The position numbers and the translations under genes are program-made. Source: Prevotella sp. (GTDB lineage: Bacteria; Bacteroidota; Bacteroidia; Bacteroidales; Bacteroidaceae). Taken from it: a stretch of DNA of 64,000 nt. Positions 31,050-39,407 of this stretch are shown in pieces. The DNA is taken from positions 1 through 64,000 of the forward strand of contig DLZV01000016.1 of the NCBI GenBank assembly GCA_003447235.1, written 5' to 3'. The notes under the pieces are model-generated. The model was not told the origin of the DNA. It saw only the letters and a list, made by a program, of their open reading frames with translations, and ran no database searches. Every line of letters starts with the position of its first letter. The first letter of the stretch is position 1.

Positions 31050-32963
31050 ATGATGAGAAAGTTGATGATGGCCGGTTGTATGGCCCTGTTGCTCTCCTCG
31101 CAGCCCCTGAAGGCGCAGGAGACGTTTCGCGAGATGCAATATTCTCCCCAAAGTACGGTGTTCACCCTCAATGCCCCGTCCCGTCCCACGCTCCGCCTCT
31201 ACCGAGCCGGTCGTGGCGGCAAGCAGTATAAGAAGATGAAGATGAAGCAGGTGGGCGACAACCGTTGGTCCATCGAGGTCAAGGGCGACCTGAAGGGCGT
31301 CTTCTACACCTTCGACATCGGTCGGGGCGAGACCCCGGGCGTCTTCGCCAAGGCCGTCTCCTGCAATGGCGGGCGGGCTGCCGTGGTCGATATGCGCGAC
31401 ACCAACCCCGCGGGCTGGGAGAACGACCGCCGACTGACGACGAAGAGCATGGCCGACCTCGTGCTCTACGAGCTCCACCATCGCGACTTCTCCATCGACC
31501 CCTCCTCAGGACTGGTCAACAAGGGCAAGTTTCTCGCCCTGACGGAGAAGAAGGCCATCGCACATCTCAAGGCCCTGGGCGTCAATGCCGTCCACATCCT
31601 GCCTTCCTACGACTTCGCCTCTATCGACGAGGCCAAGTGCGACAAGCCCCAATACAACTGGGGCTACGATCCGCTCAACTACAACGTGCCCGAAGGCAGC
31701 TACTCCTTTGATGCCGAGTTGCCCACGCGTCGCATCCTGGAGTTCAAGCAGATGGTGCAGGCCCTCCACCAGGCGGGCATCCGCGTGGTCCTCGACGTGG
31801 TCTATAACCACACCTTCAGCCTGGAGGGCAGCAACTTCGACCGCACCTTCCCCAAGGCCTACTACCGCTACCGTCCCGACGGCACCCCCTCCGACGGCTC
31901 GGGCTGCGGCAACGAGACGGCCTCGGAGAAGCCCCTGATGCGGGAGTTTATGATCGAGAGCATGAAGTATTGGGCCCAGGAGTATCACATCGACGGTTTC
32001 CGTGTCGATCTCATGGGTTGCCACGACATCGAGACGATGAACCTCCTGCGCCAGCAGTTGCAGCAGGTTGACCCCTCCATCTTCATCTATGGTGAGGGAT
32101 GGAGCGCGGGATCCTGCGCCATCGACCCCAGCCGCCTTGCCACCAAGGCCCACATCCGCCAGATGCCGGGCATAGCCGCCTTTAGCGACGAGCTTCGCGA
32201 CGCCCTCCGTGGTCCCTTCGATCACGACGACCAGGGTGCCTTCCTGGCGGGCTTGCCCGGTTTCGAGGAGAGCATCAAGGCGGGCATCGTCGGTCTCGTG
32301 GCCCATCCGCAGGTCGATTACAGCAAGGTCAACTACACCAAGGAGCCCTGGGCCAACGAACCAACCCAGATGATCGCCTACGTCAGTTGCCACGACGACC
32401 TCTGTCTGACCGACCGCCTCCGTGCCTCCGTGCCCGAGACGAAGTTTGACGAGGAGGCCCTCATCCGCCTCGACCTGCTGGCTCAGACGGCCGTCCTCAC
32501 CTCCCAGGGCGTGCCCTTCCTGCTCAGCGGCGAGGAGATGCTGCGCACCAAGCAGGGCGTGCACAACTCCTTCAAGTCGCCCGACGAGATCAACCACCTC
32601 GACTGGAACAACCTCCAGCGCTATCCCCAGGTCTTCGACTACTACAAGGGCCTCGTCCACCTGCGCCTCTCCCATCCGGCCTTCCGTCTGGGCAGCGCCG
32701 ACCTGGTACGCAAGCACCTGGAGTTTCTCCCCACCCAGGACTGCCTCGTGGCCTTCCGACTGAAGAACCATGCCGGAGGCGACGCGTGGAACAATATCTA
32801 CGTCATCCTCAATAGCAGTCCCGATTTCCAGACCGTCCAGATACCCGAGGGCGACTACACGATCGTCGTGGCCAACGGACAGGCCGACGAGGCCGGACTG
32901 GGCGACATGCAGGGAGGAGAGGTCATGATCGACGGCCAGTCGGCCCTGATTCTCCACGATTGA
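31050..32963 (+). CDS. pulA: Type I pullulanase (GH13)
   Basis: 637 residues with a signal peptide (MAGCMALLLSSQPLKA). An N-terminal CBM48-like domain (about 30-120) precedes a GH13 barrel carrying the type I pullulanase motif YNWGYDP. Catalytic residues: D320 (GFRVDLMG), E349 (YGEGW) and D449 (SCHDD). It cuts alpha-1,6 branches in pullulan and starch fragments, probably in the periplasm. An in-frame ATG one codon later is equally good. Second-to-last starch enzyme in the cluster, with SusA-like enzyme next. Confidence 0.93.
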   Translation: MMRKLMMAGCMALLLSSQPLKAQETFREMQYSPQSTVFTLNAPSRPTLRLYRAGRGGKQYKKMKMKQVGDNRWSIEVKGDLKGVFYTFDIGRGETPGVFAKAVSCNGGRAAVVDMRDTNPAGWENDRRLTTKSMADLVLYELHHRDFSIDPSSGLVNKGKFLALTEKKAIAHLKALGVNAVHILPSYDFASIDEAKCDKPQYNWGYDPLNYNVPEGSYSFDAELPTRRILEFKQMVQALHQAGIRVVLDVVYNHTFSLEGSNFDRTFPKAYYRYRPDGTPSDGSGCGNETASEKPLMREFMIESMKYWAQEYHIDGFRVDLMGCHDIETMNLLRQQLQQVDPSIFIYGEGWSAGSCAIDPSRLATKAHIRQMPGIAAFSDELRDALRGPFDHDDQGAFLAGLPGFEESIKAGIVGLVAHPQVDYSKVNYTKEPWANEPTQMIAYVSCHDDLCLTDRLRASVPETKFDEEALIRLDLLAQTAVLTSQGVPFLLSGEEMLRTKQGVHNSFKSPDEINHLDWNNLQRYPQVFDYYKGLVHLRLSHPAFRLGSADLVRKHLEFLPTQDCLVAFRLKNHAGGDAWNNIYVILNSSPDFQTVQIPEGDYTIVVANGQADEAGLGDMQGGEVMIDGQSALILHD

Positions 32964-33112
32964 TACTGAACGATTGATACTGCACGAATAGCGCAGCAAG
33001 ACGCATAGGGGGTTGGGAGTGTGTCGCCATGGGCCATGCTTTTCCAACCCCTTTCCTTTTACAATAGCTCACACATTCAACTCACTTATTTATTTTTATC
33101 TCTTAGAAATTT

Positions 33113-34963
33113 ATGAAAAGAACCATCACCCTCCTCCTTCTCTTCTTCGCGCTCCTCTCCGTCAGCGCGAAGGTGAAGATCACCCGCATCGACCCCACCG
33201 ACTGGTATGTGGGAATGAAAGACCCCACGCTCCAGCTCATGGTCTATGGCGAGGGCATACGCGACGCCGAGGTCTCGACCGACTACCCCCATGCGCGTAT
33301 CGACTCCCTCGTGCGCCTCGACTCGCCCAACTATCTGCTCGTCTATATGAATCTCGAGGGCGCTCAGCCTGGCGAGATGCGCCTCCAGTTTAAGCTCAAC
33401 GGCAGCAAGCTGACGGAGCGCTACGTGCTCCACGCCCGCGCCAAGGCTGCCGAGGACCACAAGGGCTTTTCTCAGGCTGACGTGCTCTATCTCCTCATGC
33501 CCGACCGCTTTGCCAATGGCGACACGGGCAATGATGTCGTCAAGGGCATGCGCGACGGCCTCTGCGACCGCTCGCAGCCCTCTCTGCGCCACGGAGGCGA
33601 CCTTGCGGGCATTTCCCGCCACCTCGACTACTTCACCGACCTGGGCGTCACGGCCCTGTGGTTTACGCCCATCCTCGAAAACGACGCGCCCTCCTTCGAG
33701 CAGAAGTCGAGTTCCTACCACGGCTATGCCACGACCGACTACTACCGCGTCGATCCACGCTTTGGCACCAATGCCGACTATTGCGCCTTGATCCGCGACT
33801 GCCACGAGCGCGGACTGAAGGTCGTCATGGACATGATCTTCAACCATTGCAGCAGTTACCATCCCTGGCAGCAGGACAGCCCGTCCCGCGACTGGTTCAA
33901 CCATCCCGGCTATGGCCTCCAGACCAGCTATAAGCTCACGCCCGTCCTCGACCCCTACGCCGCCGACGTCGACCGCGAGGAGACTACCGACGGATGGTTT
34001 GTCGCCTCCATGCCCGACCTCAACCAGCGCAACCCCCACGTCATGCGCTACCTCGTCCAGAACAGTATCTGGTGGATCGAGACGGCCTCCATCGACGGCA
34101 TCCGCATGGACACCTATCCCTATGCCGACCGCAAGGCCATGGCGGCCTGGATGAAGGCCATCGACACGGAGTATCCCTACTTCAATAGCGTGGGCGAGAC
34201 CTGGGTGACGGAGCCGGCCTATACCGCGGCCTGGCAGAAGGACTCGCGCCTCAGCACGGAGAATAGCTATCTCAAGACGGTCATGGACTTCGCCTTCTTC
34301 GACCGCCTCACGCAGGCTCGCGACGAGGAGACCGACGACTGGTGGAAGGGCTTCAACCGCATCTACAACGTCCTCTGCTACGACTATCTCTACGCCAATC
34401 CGTCGAGCGTGCTCGCCTTCATCGAAAACCACGATACCGACCGCTTCCTGGGCGAGGGACGCGACACCACGGCCCTCAAGCAGGCGCTCGCCCTGCTGCT
34501 GACGATGAACCGCATCCCGCAGCTCTACTATGGCACGGAGGTGCTCCTCAACGGCACGAAGCAGGTGACGGACGGCTATGTGCGTCGCGACTTCCCTGGC
34601 GGCTTCCCTGGCGACACCCACGACTGCTTCACGGCCTCGGGCCGCGATGAGGCCGAGCAGGGGATGTTCTCCTGGCTGAGCCGCGTGCTCCATTGGCGTC
34701 AGGGCTGCGAAGCCGTCACGCAGGGCACGCAGAAGCAGTTCATCCCCTACAAGGGCGTCTATGTCCTCTGCCGCCAATGGAAGGGCAAGACCGTGATGAC
34801 GGTCCTCAACGGACGCCGCTCGGACAATGAGCTCGACGTGCGTCGCTATGCCGAGGTCATTGGCAGCCATGCCACGGCCCAGGACGTGACGACGGGCGCC
34901 ACCATCGACCTCACGCGCAACGTGCCCCTGACGGCTCGCCAGGCCCTGATCCTGACGTTCTGA
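33113..34963 (+). CDS. susA: GH13 neopullulanase/cyclomaltodextrinase (SusA-like)
   Basis: 616 residues with a signal peptide (ITLLLLFFALLSVSAK), so periplasmic. An N-terminal beta domain (about 20-115) resembles that of SusA/cyclomaltodextrinases, then a GH13 barrel starting at VLYLLMPDRFANGD. Catalytic triad D333 (GIRMDTYPY), E362 (SVGETWV) and D441 (ENHDTDR). It would cleave imported maltooligosaccharides, cyclodextrins and pullulan. It follows the pullulanase gene on the same strand. Confidence 0.93.
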   Translation: MKRTITLLLLFFALLSVSAKVKITRIDPTDWYVGMKDPTLQLMVYGEGIRDAEVSTDYPHARIDSLVRLDSPNYLLVYMNLEGAQPGEMRLQFKLNGSKLTERYVLHARAKAAEDHKGFSQADVLYLLMPDRFANGDTGNDVVKGMRDGLCDRSQPSLRHGGDLAGISRHLDYFTDLGVTALWFTPILENDAPSFEQKSSSYHGYATTDYYRVDPRFGTNADYCALIRDCHERGLKVVMDMIFNHCSSYHPWQQDSPSRDWFNHPGYGLQTSYKLTPVLDPYAADVDREETTDGWFVASMPDLNQRNPHVMRYLVQNSIWWIETASIDGIRMDTYPYADRKAMAAWMKAIDTEYPYFNSVGETWVTEPAYTAAWQKDSRLSTENSYLKTVMDFAFFDRLTQARDEETDDWWKGFNRIYNVLCYDYLYANPSSVLAFIENHDTDRFLGEGRDTTALKQALALLLTMNRIPQLYYGTEVLLNGTKQVTDGYVRRDFPGGFPGDTHDCFTASGRDEAEQGMFSWLSRVLHWRQGCEAVTQGTQKQFIPYKGVYVLCRQWKGKTVMTVLNGRRSDNELDVRRYAEVIGSHATAQDVTTGATIDLTRNVPLTARQALILTF

Positions 34964-35047
34964 TAGCATCCATAGAGACTTGCCTCGGCCCCCAGGGTCG
35001 GGGCAAGTCGGTTCTATGTGGAATGATAATATAAAAAATTGGTTCTT

Positions 35048-36334
35048 ATGACGAAAAGGATCTTTCTTCTGGCCCTCCTGCTGGGTTCTACGGTCGCCAC
35101 CATGGCCCAGCGCTATGTCGGGGGCGATATCTCCTTGCTTCCCTCCTACGAGGCCAAGGGGGCAGAATACTATGACGAGGCGGGTGCGCCCATCGACGAC
35201 CCCTTGGCCTTCTTCACCAGCAAGGGCATGAACGCCATGCGCCTTCGCCTCTTCGTCCAGCCCGCCCATGCCTCGGCAGAGGACAAGGGGCAGGGCGTGT
35301 GCCAAGACCTGGACTATATCGTGCCCTTGGCCAAGCGCGTCAAGCAGGCGGGCCTGCGTCTCCTGCTCGACTTCCACTATAGCGACTCCTGGGCCGACCC
35401 TGCCAAGCAATGGACGCCACGGGCATGGCAGGGCCTCGACGACGAGACTCTGGCCGACTCGCTGGCGCAATATACGCGCCGGGTGCTGCGCCGCCTGAAG
35501 GCCGAGGGGGCCACGCCCGACCTCATCCAGATGGGCAACGAGATCAGCTACGGCATGTTGTGGGGAGCGGCGTCGGAGGGCTACGCCAAGGCTTGTTATC
35601 CCGATGCGCCAAAGGCCAACTGGCAGCGCTTTGCCAGTCTGCTGAGGCGCGCCACGGAGGTTTGCCGCGAGGAGTGTCCCGAGGCGCGCATCATCCTCCA
35701 TACCGAGCGCGTCTCGGTCTCGCAGCAGCAGGACAACGCCCACTATGCCGCGCTCTCCTATTTTGTGGCGCGCGCTAAGGAGTATCAGATCGACTACGAC
35801 ATCCTCGGACTGAGCTACTATCCCTACTTTCATGGTGCGCTCTCCGAACTCGAAGGGGCCATCCGTCTGCTGGAGTCGGAGGCCTCGGACAAGGAGGTGA
35901 TGGTCGTCGAGACGGGCTATCCCTACGCCTGGGCCGTACCGGGCACCACCTATGACGCCACGTCCACATGGCCTTACTCGGCAGAGGGCCAACGCCAGTT
36001 TGTCGACGACTTGGTGACTATGCTCCGTTGCCACGAGGCCGTCACGGGCCTCTTCTGGTGGTTTATGGAGGCCAACGAGCGGGGTGTCAGCTCCTCCTCG
36101 CCTGTCACGGACCGTTGGTACAATGCCCCGCTCTTCGACAACCGCACGGGGCGCGCCACGCCTGCCCTCAGTCGCATGGCTGCCTTCCTCTCCTCCTCTG
36201 CCCTGGATCGTGTGGCCTCCCGTCCTCGTGCCGTCCGCCCCGCCTTATGGTCTCCTGACGGCAAGCAGCTGGCTGGCAAACACCCCCACGGGCTGGTCGT
36301 GGCGTCAGACCGAAAGGTCGTCGTCCGACCGTAG
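35048..36334 (+). CDS. GH53 endo-beta-1,4-galactanase
   Basis: 428 residues from ATG 35048 with a signal peptide (FLLALLLGSTVATMAQR), so exported; no lipobox. The barrel shows the GH53 signatures GMNAMRLRLFV, LDFHYSDSWADPAKQ and GNEISYGMLWG. The acid/base E165 (MGNEISYG) and nucleophile E288 (VVETGYPY) are in place. It hydrolyses beta-1,4-galactan of pectin side chains, a substrate unrelated to starch. None of the usual companions (GH2 beta-galactosidase, a second SusCD pair) is present nearby. A TTG upstream (35039) is less likely as start. Confidence 0.93.
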   Translation: MTKRIFLLALLLGSTVATMAQRYVGGDISLLPSYEAKGAEYYDEAGAPIDDPLAFFTSKGMNAMRLRLFVQPAHASAEDKGQGVCQDLDYIVPLAKRVKQAGLRLLLDFHYSDSWADPAKQWTPRAWQGLDDETLADSLAQYTRRVLRRLKAEGATPDLIQMGNEISYGMLWGAASEGYAKACYPDAPKANWQRFASLLRRATEVCREECPEARIILHTERVSVSQQQDNAHYAALSYFVARAKEYQIDYDILGLSYYPYFHGALSELEGAIRLLESEASDKEVMVVETGYPYAWAVPGTTYDATSTWPYSAEGQRQFVDDLVTMLRCHEAVTGLFWWFMEANERGVSSSSPVTDRWYNAPLFDNRTGRATPALSRMAAFLSSSALDRVASRPRAVRPALWSPDGKQLAGKHPHGLVVASDRKVVVRP

Positions 36335-36370
36335 AGGGCCATCAGGGGAAGCCCCACCTGTAAGGAGGAT

Positions 36371-36563
36371 CATTACACCATTACAGCATTACAATTAAAA
36401 AAAAGCCTCTCCCACTTCGCTCCCCCTCTCCTTTCATATCTTTCTTATCTATATATATTATATATTATAATAAAGAATATAATTAGTAAACAATCTGAGA
36501 AGAAAGGTTGGGAAGGCGAAGGATGAAGTACCCTTCTTTTTCTTATTGTAATGCTCCAATGAT
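36371..36563. repeat. Composite element 1: inverted short repeats around an AT-rich core
   Basis: Left arm: ATTACA-containing 8-9-mers (36371-36396) followed by an A tract. Centre: an AT-rich core (about 36448-36490). Right arm: CTTATTGTAATGCTCCAATG (36541-36560), whose reverse complement shares AGCATTACAAT with the left arm. The left arm ends CAATTAAAAAA like the element at 38711. No gene lies inside. Confidence 0.6.
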
Positions 36564-36788
36564 GTGTCATTTTTTCTTGTTGGGTAAGTTGTTGATAGAT
36601 AGTTGTTTGGGGACTACCGGTAGTACTGCTCCTATGCACTCTTTCCTGTTGTGACCTTCCCTCTCTGCGTCTATTTCCTCTCCTTAGGCTCACATTATGC
36701 GTGCTTTGCCCCGCAAAAAAGATTGCTTCGGTCAATGCGTTGGATGCCGTATGGCTCTCTATGACGCCAGGAAGATTTCCTCGTATTC

Positions 36789-36820
36789 TTTGGTTTTGTG
36801 AGGAAAATGTCGTAAGTTTG
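36789..36820 (+). promoter_or_regulatory. Promoter (-33 and -7) for the second Rpn-type gene
   Basis: TTTG (36789-36792), 20 bases, TAAGTTTG (36813-36820): a full Bacteroidetes promoter. It supports the start at 36854 and excludes the 51 upstream codons of the longer frame. Confidence 0.75.
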
Positions 36821-36853
36821 CAGGTGAACTCATCAAAACAAGACGTACAACGC

Positions 36854-37801
36854 ATGAAAAAGTATCTCGATCCCAAGGCCGATTTGACCTTCAAGAAGAT
36901 ATTTGGCGAGCATGAGGATTTGCTCATCAGCTTGCTCAACGCCCTGCTGCCGCTCAAGGAAGACGAGCTGGTGGAGGAGGTGGAGTATCTCTCGCCCGAA
37001 CTGGTTCCCGACAACTATGTGGGCAAGAATAGTATCGTGGACGTAAGGTGCAAAGACATCATGGGACGTCAATTCCTGGTGGAGATGCAGATGCTTTGGA
37101 CGCCAGCCTTCCAGCAGCGTGTGCTCTTCAATGCTTCCAAGGCCTTTGTCCGCCAGCTCGACAAGCGACGCAGGTACGAGTTGCTGCAGCCCGTCTATTC
37201 CCTCAATTTGGTCAACGAGGTATTTATGAAGGACTACCCCGACGAGTTCATCCACAACTACAATATCGTCCACGATCTCCACGACGACAAGTTGATCAAG
37301 GGCCTCCATTTCACGTTTATCGAGCTGCCGAAGTTTAAGCCGCAGACTATCATGGAGAAAAAAATGGCCGTCTTGTGGCTTAAGTTTCTCACCCAGATCG
37401 ACGAGGATACTACCGTCGTGCCTCAGGATCTGCTCGACAACCCCGAGACCAGCAAGGCGCTGGAGACCGTGGAGGAGGCAGCCATGACCAAGAGCGAACT
37501 GCTCGCCTACGACGACTTTTGGGACAAGGTGGGGGCTGAGCGCCTCCTCTTTATCGACTCCAACAAGATCAGTCGCGAGAAGGGCTTTGCCAAAGGTCGT
37601 GCCGTGGGACTCGAGGAAGGACGTCAAGAAGGACGTCAAGAAGGACGTCAGGAGGGGCGTCAGGAGGGCCGCGAGGAAGCGCGGGCGGAGATGGTCCGTC
37701 TGATGCTTTCGAAGGGCATGTCGCTGGATCAGATAGCCTCCCTCACCGACCTTTCCCTGGAGGCCGTCAGAGCTCTCATAGGACAGAACGTAGAGAAGTA
37801 G
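36854..37801 (+). CDS. Rpn-family PD-(D/E)XK nuclease / putative transposase with GRQE repeats
   Basis: 315 residues from ATG 36854. The N-terminus (YLDPKADLTFKKIFGEHEDL) and the IVDVRCKDIMGRQFLVEMQM core (D...E-x-x-M variant) are typical of Rpn/PDDEXK_2 transposase-like proteins. Between about residues 253 and 273 it has four E-G-R-Q repeats, encoded by near-perfect 12-bp DNA repeats (37620-37670), before a coiled or HTH-like tail (MSLDQIASLTDLSLEAVRAL). The repeat number may vary. It shows little similarity to the gene at 24387 beyond the family pattern. Confidence 0.87.
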   Translation: MKKYLDPKADLTFKKIFGEHEDLLISLLNALLPLKEDELVEEVEYLSPELVPDNYVGKNSIVDVRCKDIMGRQFLVEMQMLWTPAFQQRVLFNASKAFVRQLDKRRRYELLQPVYSLNLVNEVFMKDYPDEFIHNYNIVHDLHDDKLIKGLHFTFIELPKFKPQTIMEKKMAVLWLKFLTQIDEDTTVVPQDLLDNPETSKALETVEEAAMTKSELLAYDDFWDKVGAERLLFIDSNKISREKGFAKGRAVGLEEGRQEGRQEGRQEGRQEGREEARAEMVRLMLSKGMSLDQIASLTDLSLEAVRALIGQNVEK

Positions 37802-37824
37802 AACAACCAAAGCAAAGAAAAGAG

Positions 37825-38442
37825 ATGAAGATACTTGCAGTAGGCATGAATTATCTGGAGCACAACCTGGCGCTCCATGGCGCGGCCGTGAAGCCCGAGC
37901 GCCCAGTATTGTTTATGAAGTCCGACTCGGCTGTGCTGAAGAATGGCAAACCCTTCTTCATTCCCGACGACATGGGGCGCATCGAGTATGAGACGGAGGT
38001 GGTCGTGCGTATCTGCCGTTTGGGCAAGTGCATCCCCCTGGAGTTTGCCCATCGCTACTACGACGCCTATACCGTGGGCATAGACCTCACGGCACGCGAA
38101 CTGCAGAAGGAGCTCAAGGCCAAGGGGCAGCCGTGGGAGCTGGCCAAGGGCTTCGACGGGTCGGCCGTGCTCGGAGAATGGGTGGAGAAGGAGAAGTTTC
38201 TCGGGCCCCAGCGCCTCCACTTCCACCTCGACATCAATGGCAAGACCGTCCAGACCGGTTGCACGGCCGATATGCTCTATACCATCGACGAGCTCATCAG
38301 CTATGCCTCCCGCTATTTCACGCTCAAGACGGGCGACCTCTTCTATACGGGTTGCCCCACAGGCTGCGGCCCTGTGGCTATCGACGACCACCTGGAGGGC
38401 TGGCTCGAAGACCGCAAGGTGCTCGACTTCCAATGTAAGTAG
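37825..38442 (+). CDS. Fumarylacetoacetate hydrolase (FAH) family protein
   Basis: 205 residues. It begins MKILAVGMNYLEHN and has the FAH-fold metal-binding segment IEYETEVVVRI, followed by GIDLTARELQ and KGFDGSAVLGEW, then GCTADMLYTIDELI and TGDLFYTGCPTG. The family hydrolyses or decarboxylates beta-keto acids and acylpyruvates with Mg2+ in the cytoplasm; the substrate here is not evident. It begins 23 bases after the Rpn-type gene on the same strand. Confidence 0.9.
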   Translation: MKILAVGMNYLEHNLALHGAAVKPERPVLFMKSDSAVLKNGKPFFIPDDMGRIEYETEVVVRICRLGKCIPLEFAHRYYDAYTVGIDLTARELQKELKAKGQPWELAKGFDGSAVLGEWVEKEKFLGPQRLHFHLDINGKTVQTGCTADMLYTIDELISYASRYFTLKTGDLFYTGCPTGCGPVAIDDHLEGWLEDRKVLDFQCK

Positions 38443-38464
38443 CGTGGCCTGTCCTCCCTTCGCC

Positions 38465-38556
38465 AGGCTCTTGTCCTTGCTTACCTTAGGCTTTTGTCCT
38501 TGCTTACGTCAGGCTCTTGTCCTTGCTTATCTTAGGCTTTTGTCCTCCCTTGCGTC
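38465..38556. repeat. 23-bp tandem repeat, four units
   Basis: Units start at 38465, 38488, 38511 and 38534 (AGGCTCTTGTCCTTGCTTAC-CTT and variants). The core CCTTGCTTACCTT recurs in the 23-bp repeat at 62480. Located just after the FAH gene. Confidence 0.9.
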
Positions 38557-38710
38557 CCATTCCTGTCGTCCTGTCCCCAGCCTACAGGGCTGCGGGATGG
38601 TCTCGGCATGGCTTCGGGATGAATTCTGGGTAGGGGAGTGGAAAGCATTCCAGCGACGAGAGCCTTGGAGAGGAGAAGGGGCATAGGGGTTTCTTCCTCT
38701 GAGGCGAATC

Positions 38711-38896
38711 TTCCAATTCCAATTGTTCCAGTTGTTCCAGTTGTTCCAATTAAAAAATGCTACTGCTATCTTTCCCTATTTTCCTTATATAATATATAAC
38801 TATATAATAATTAATTAGTTATAATATATATAGGGGGAGGACTGGAATTTCGCACTCGCTGAAAAATAAACTGGAACAACTGGAATAACTGGAACG
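38711..38896. repeat. Composite element 2: inverted short repeats around an AT-rich core
   Basis: Left arm: three to four tandem TTGTTCCAG 9-mers (about 38716-38750), then an A tract. AT-rich core about 38783-38832. Right arm (38869-38895): the 9-mers in inverted form (CTGGAACAACTGGAATAACT). Same layout as the element at 36371 but with a different 9-mer. Confidence 0.7.
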
Positions 38897-39345
38897 AATC
38901 TGTTCTGTCATCTTCTAAAAGACTGATAGATAGACGGTTGGCTTGTTTCTGTTAGTTCCAGTTTGATGATTCCACTTCCCTTTATACGGCTTTTTGCCCT
39001 TTCAGACGCCCTCTTTTGGCATTTTCAACCCTCTGTTTTTTCTGGATCTCCTCCCTTGGCTACATGCGACAAGCCAATCAAGCCTTCTTCCGCAAAATCT
39101 GCTTGCATCACTTTTCGCGTTTTCCGCACCCTCTTCCTCACATTTTGCCCACGCTTGGCCCATAAATGGAGTCACGACACGCTTTTTAGTGGGCAATCCC
39201 CAGTATGGTTCGTTCGATATATGCAAAGGTAAAATATTTCGAACCGACCCACCAGGTGCGAATCATTTCTGAGCGATTGAGCAAGTGCGGACCGAAGCCC
39301 AATGCGGCTTTTTTGCGTTTTCTGCCGATTCTCTGAGCCGATTAT
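38897..39345. other. Gene-free region upstream of purL
   Basis: No supported gene; short frames on both strands lack family resemblance. On the minus strand TACCTTTG (39231-39224) matches a -7 box and would read leftwards, but no coding sequence follows it, so it may be chance or drive a non-coding RNA. Confidence 0.45.
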
Positions 39346-39376
39346 TTTGCCATGTGTGCATTTATAGTTATCTTTG
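39346..39376 (+). promoter_or_regulatory. Promoter (-33 and -7) for purL
   Basis: TTTG (39346-39349), 19 bases, TATCTTTG (39369-39376), then C. The purL start is at 39408, a leader of about 25 nt. No purine riboswitch structure is recognised. Confidence 0.75.
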
Positions 39377-39407
39377 CACCATTATTTCCTAATTTACTCG
39401 ACAGATT

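Noticed and set aside
34978..35008. ACTTGCC/GGCAAGT hairpin after the SusA-like gene
   Set aside because: Stem is clear but no T run follows; kept out of the terminator list.
33086..36034. 982-codon minus-strand frame across the SusA-like and GH53 genes
   Set aside because: Covers two genes with complete catalytic motifs on the plus strand; translation lacks domains.
39002..39226. 74-codon minus-strand frame after a -7-like box
   Set aside because: Start would be a TTG inside the box and the translation has no family features.
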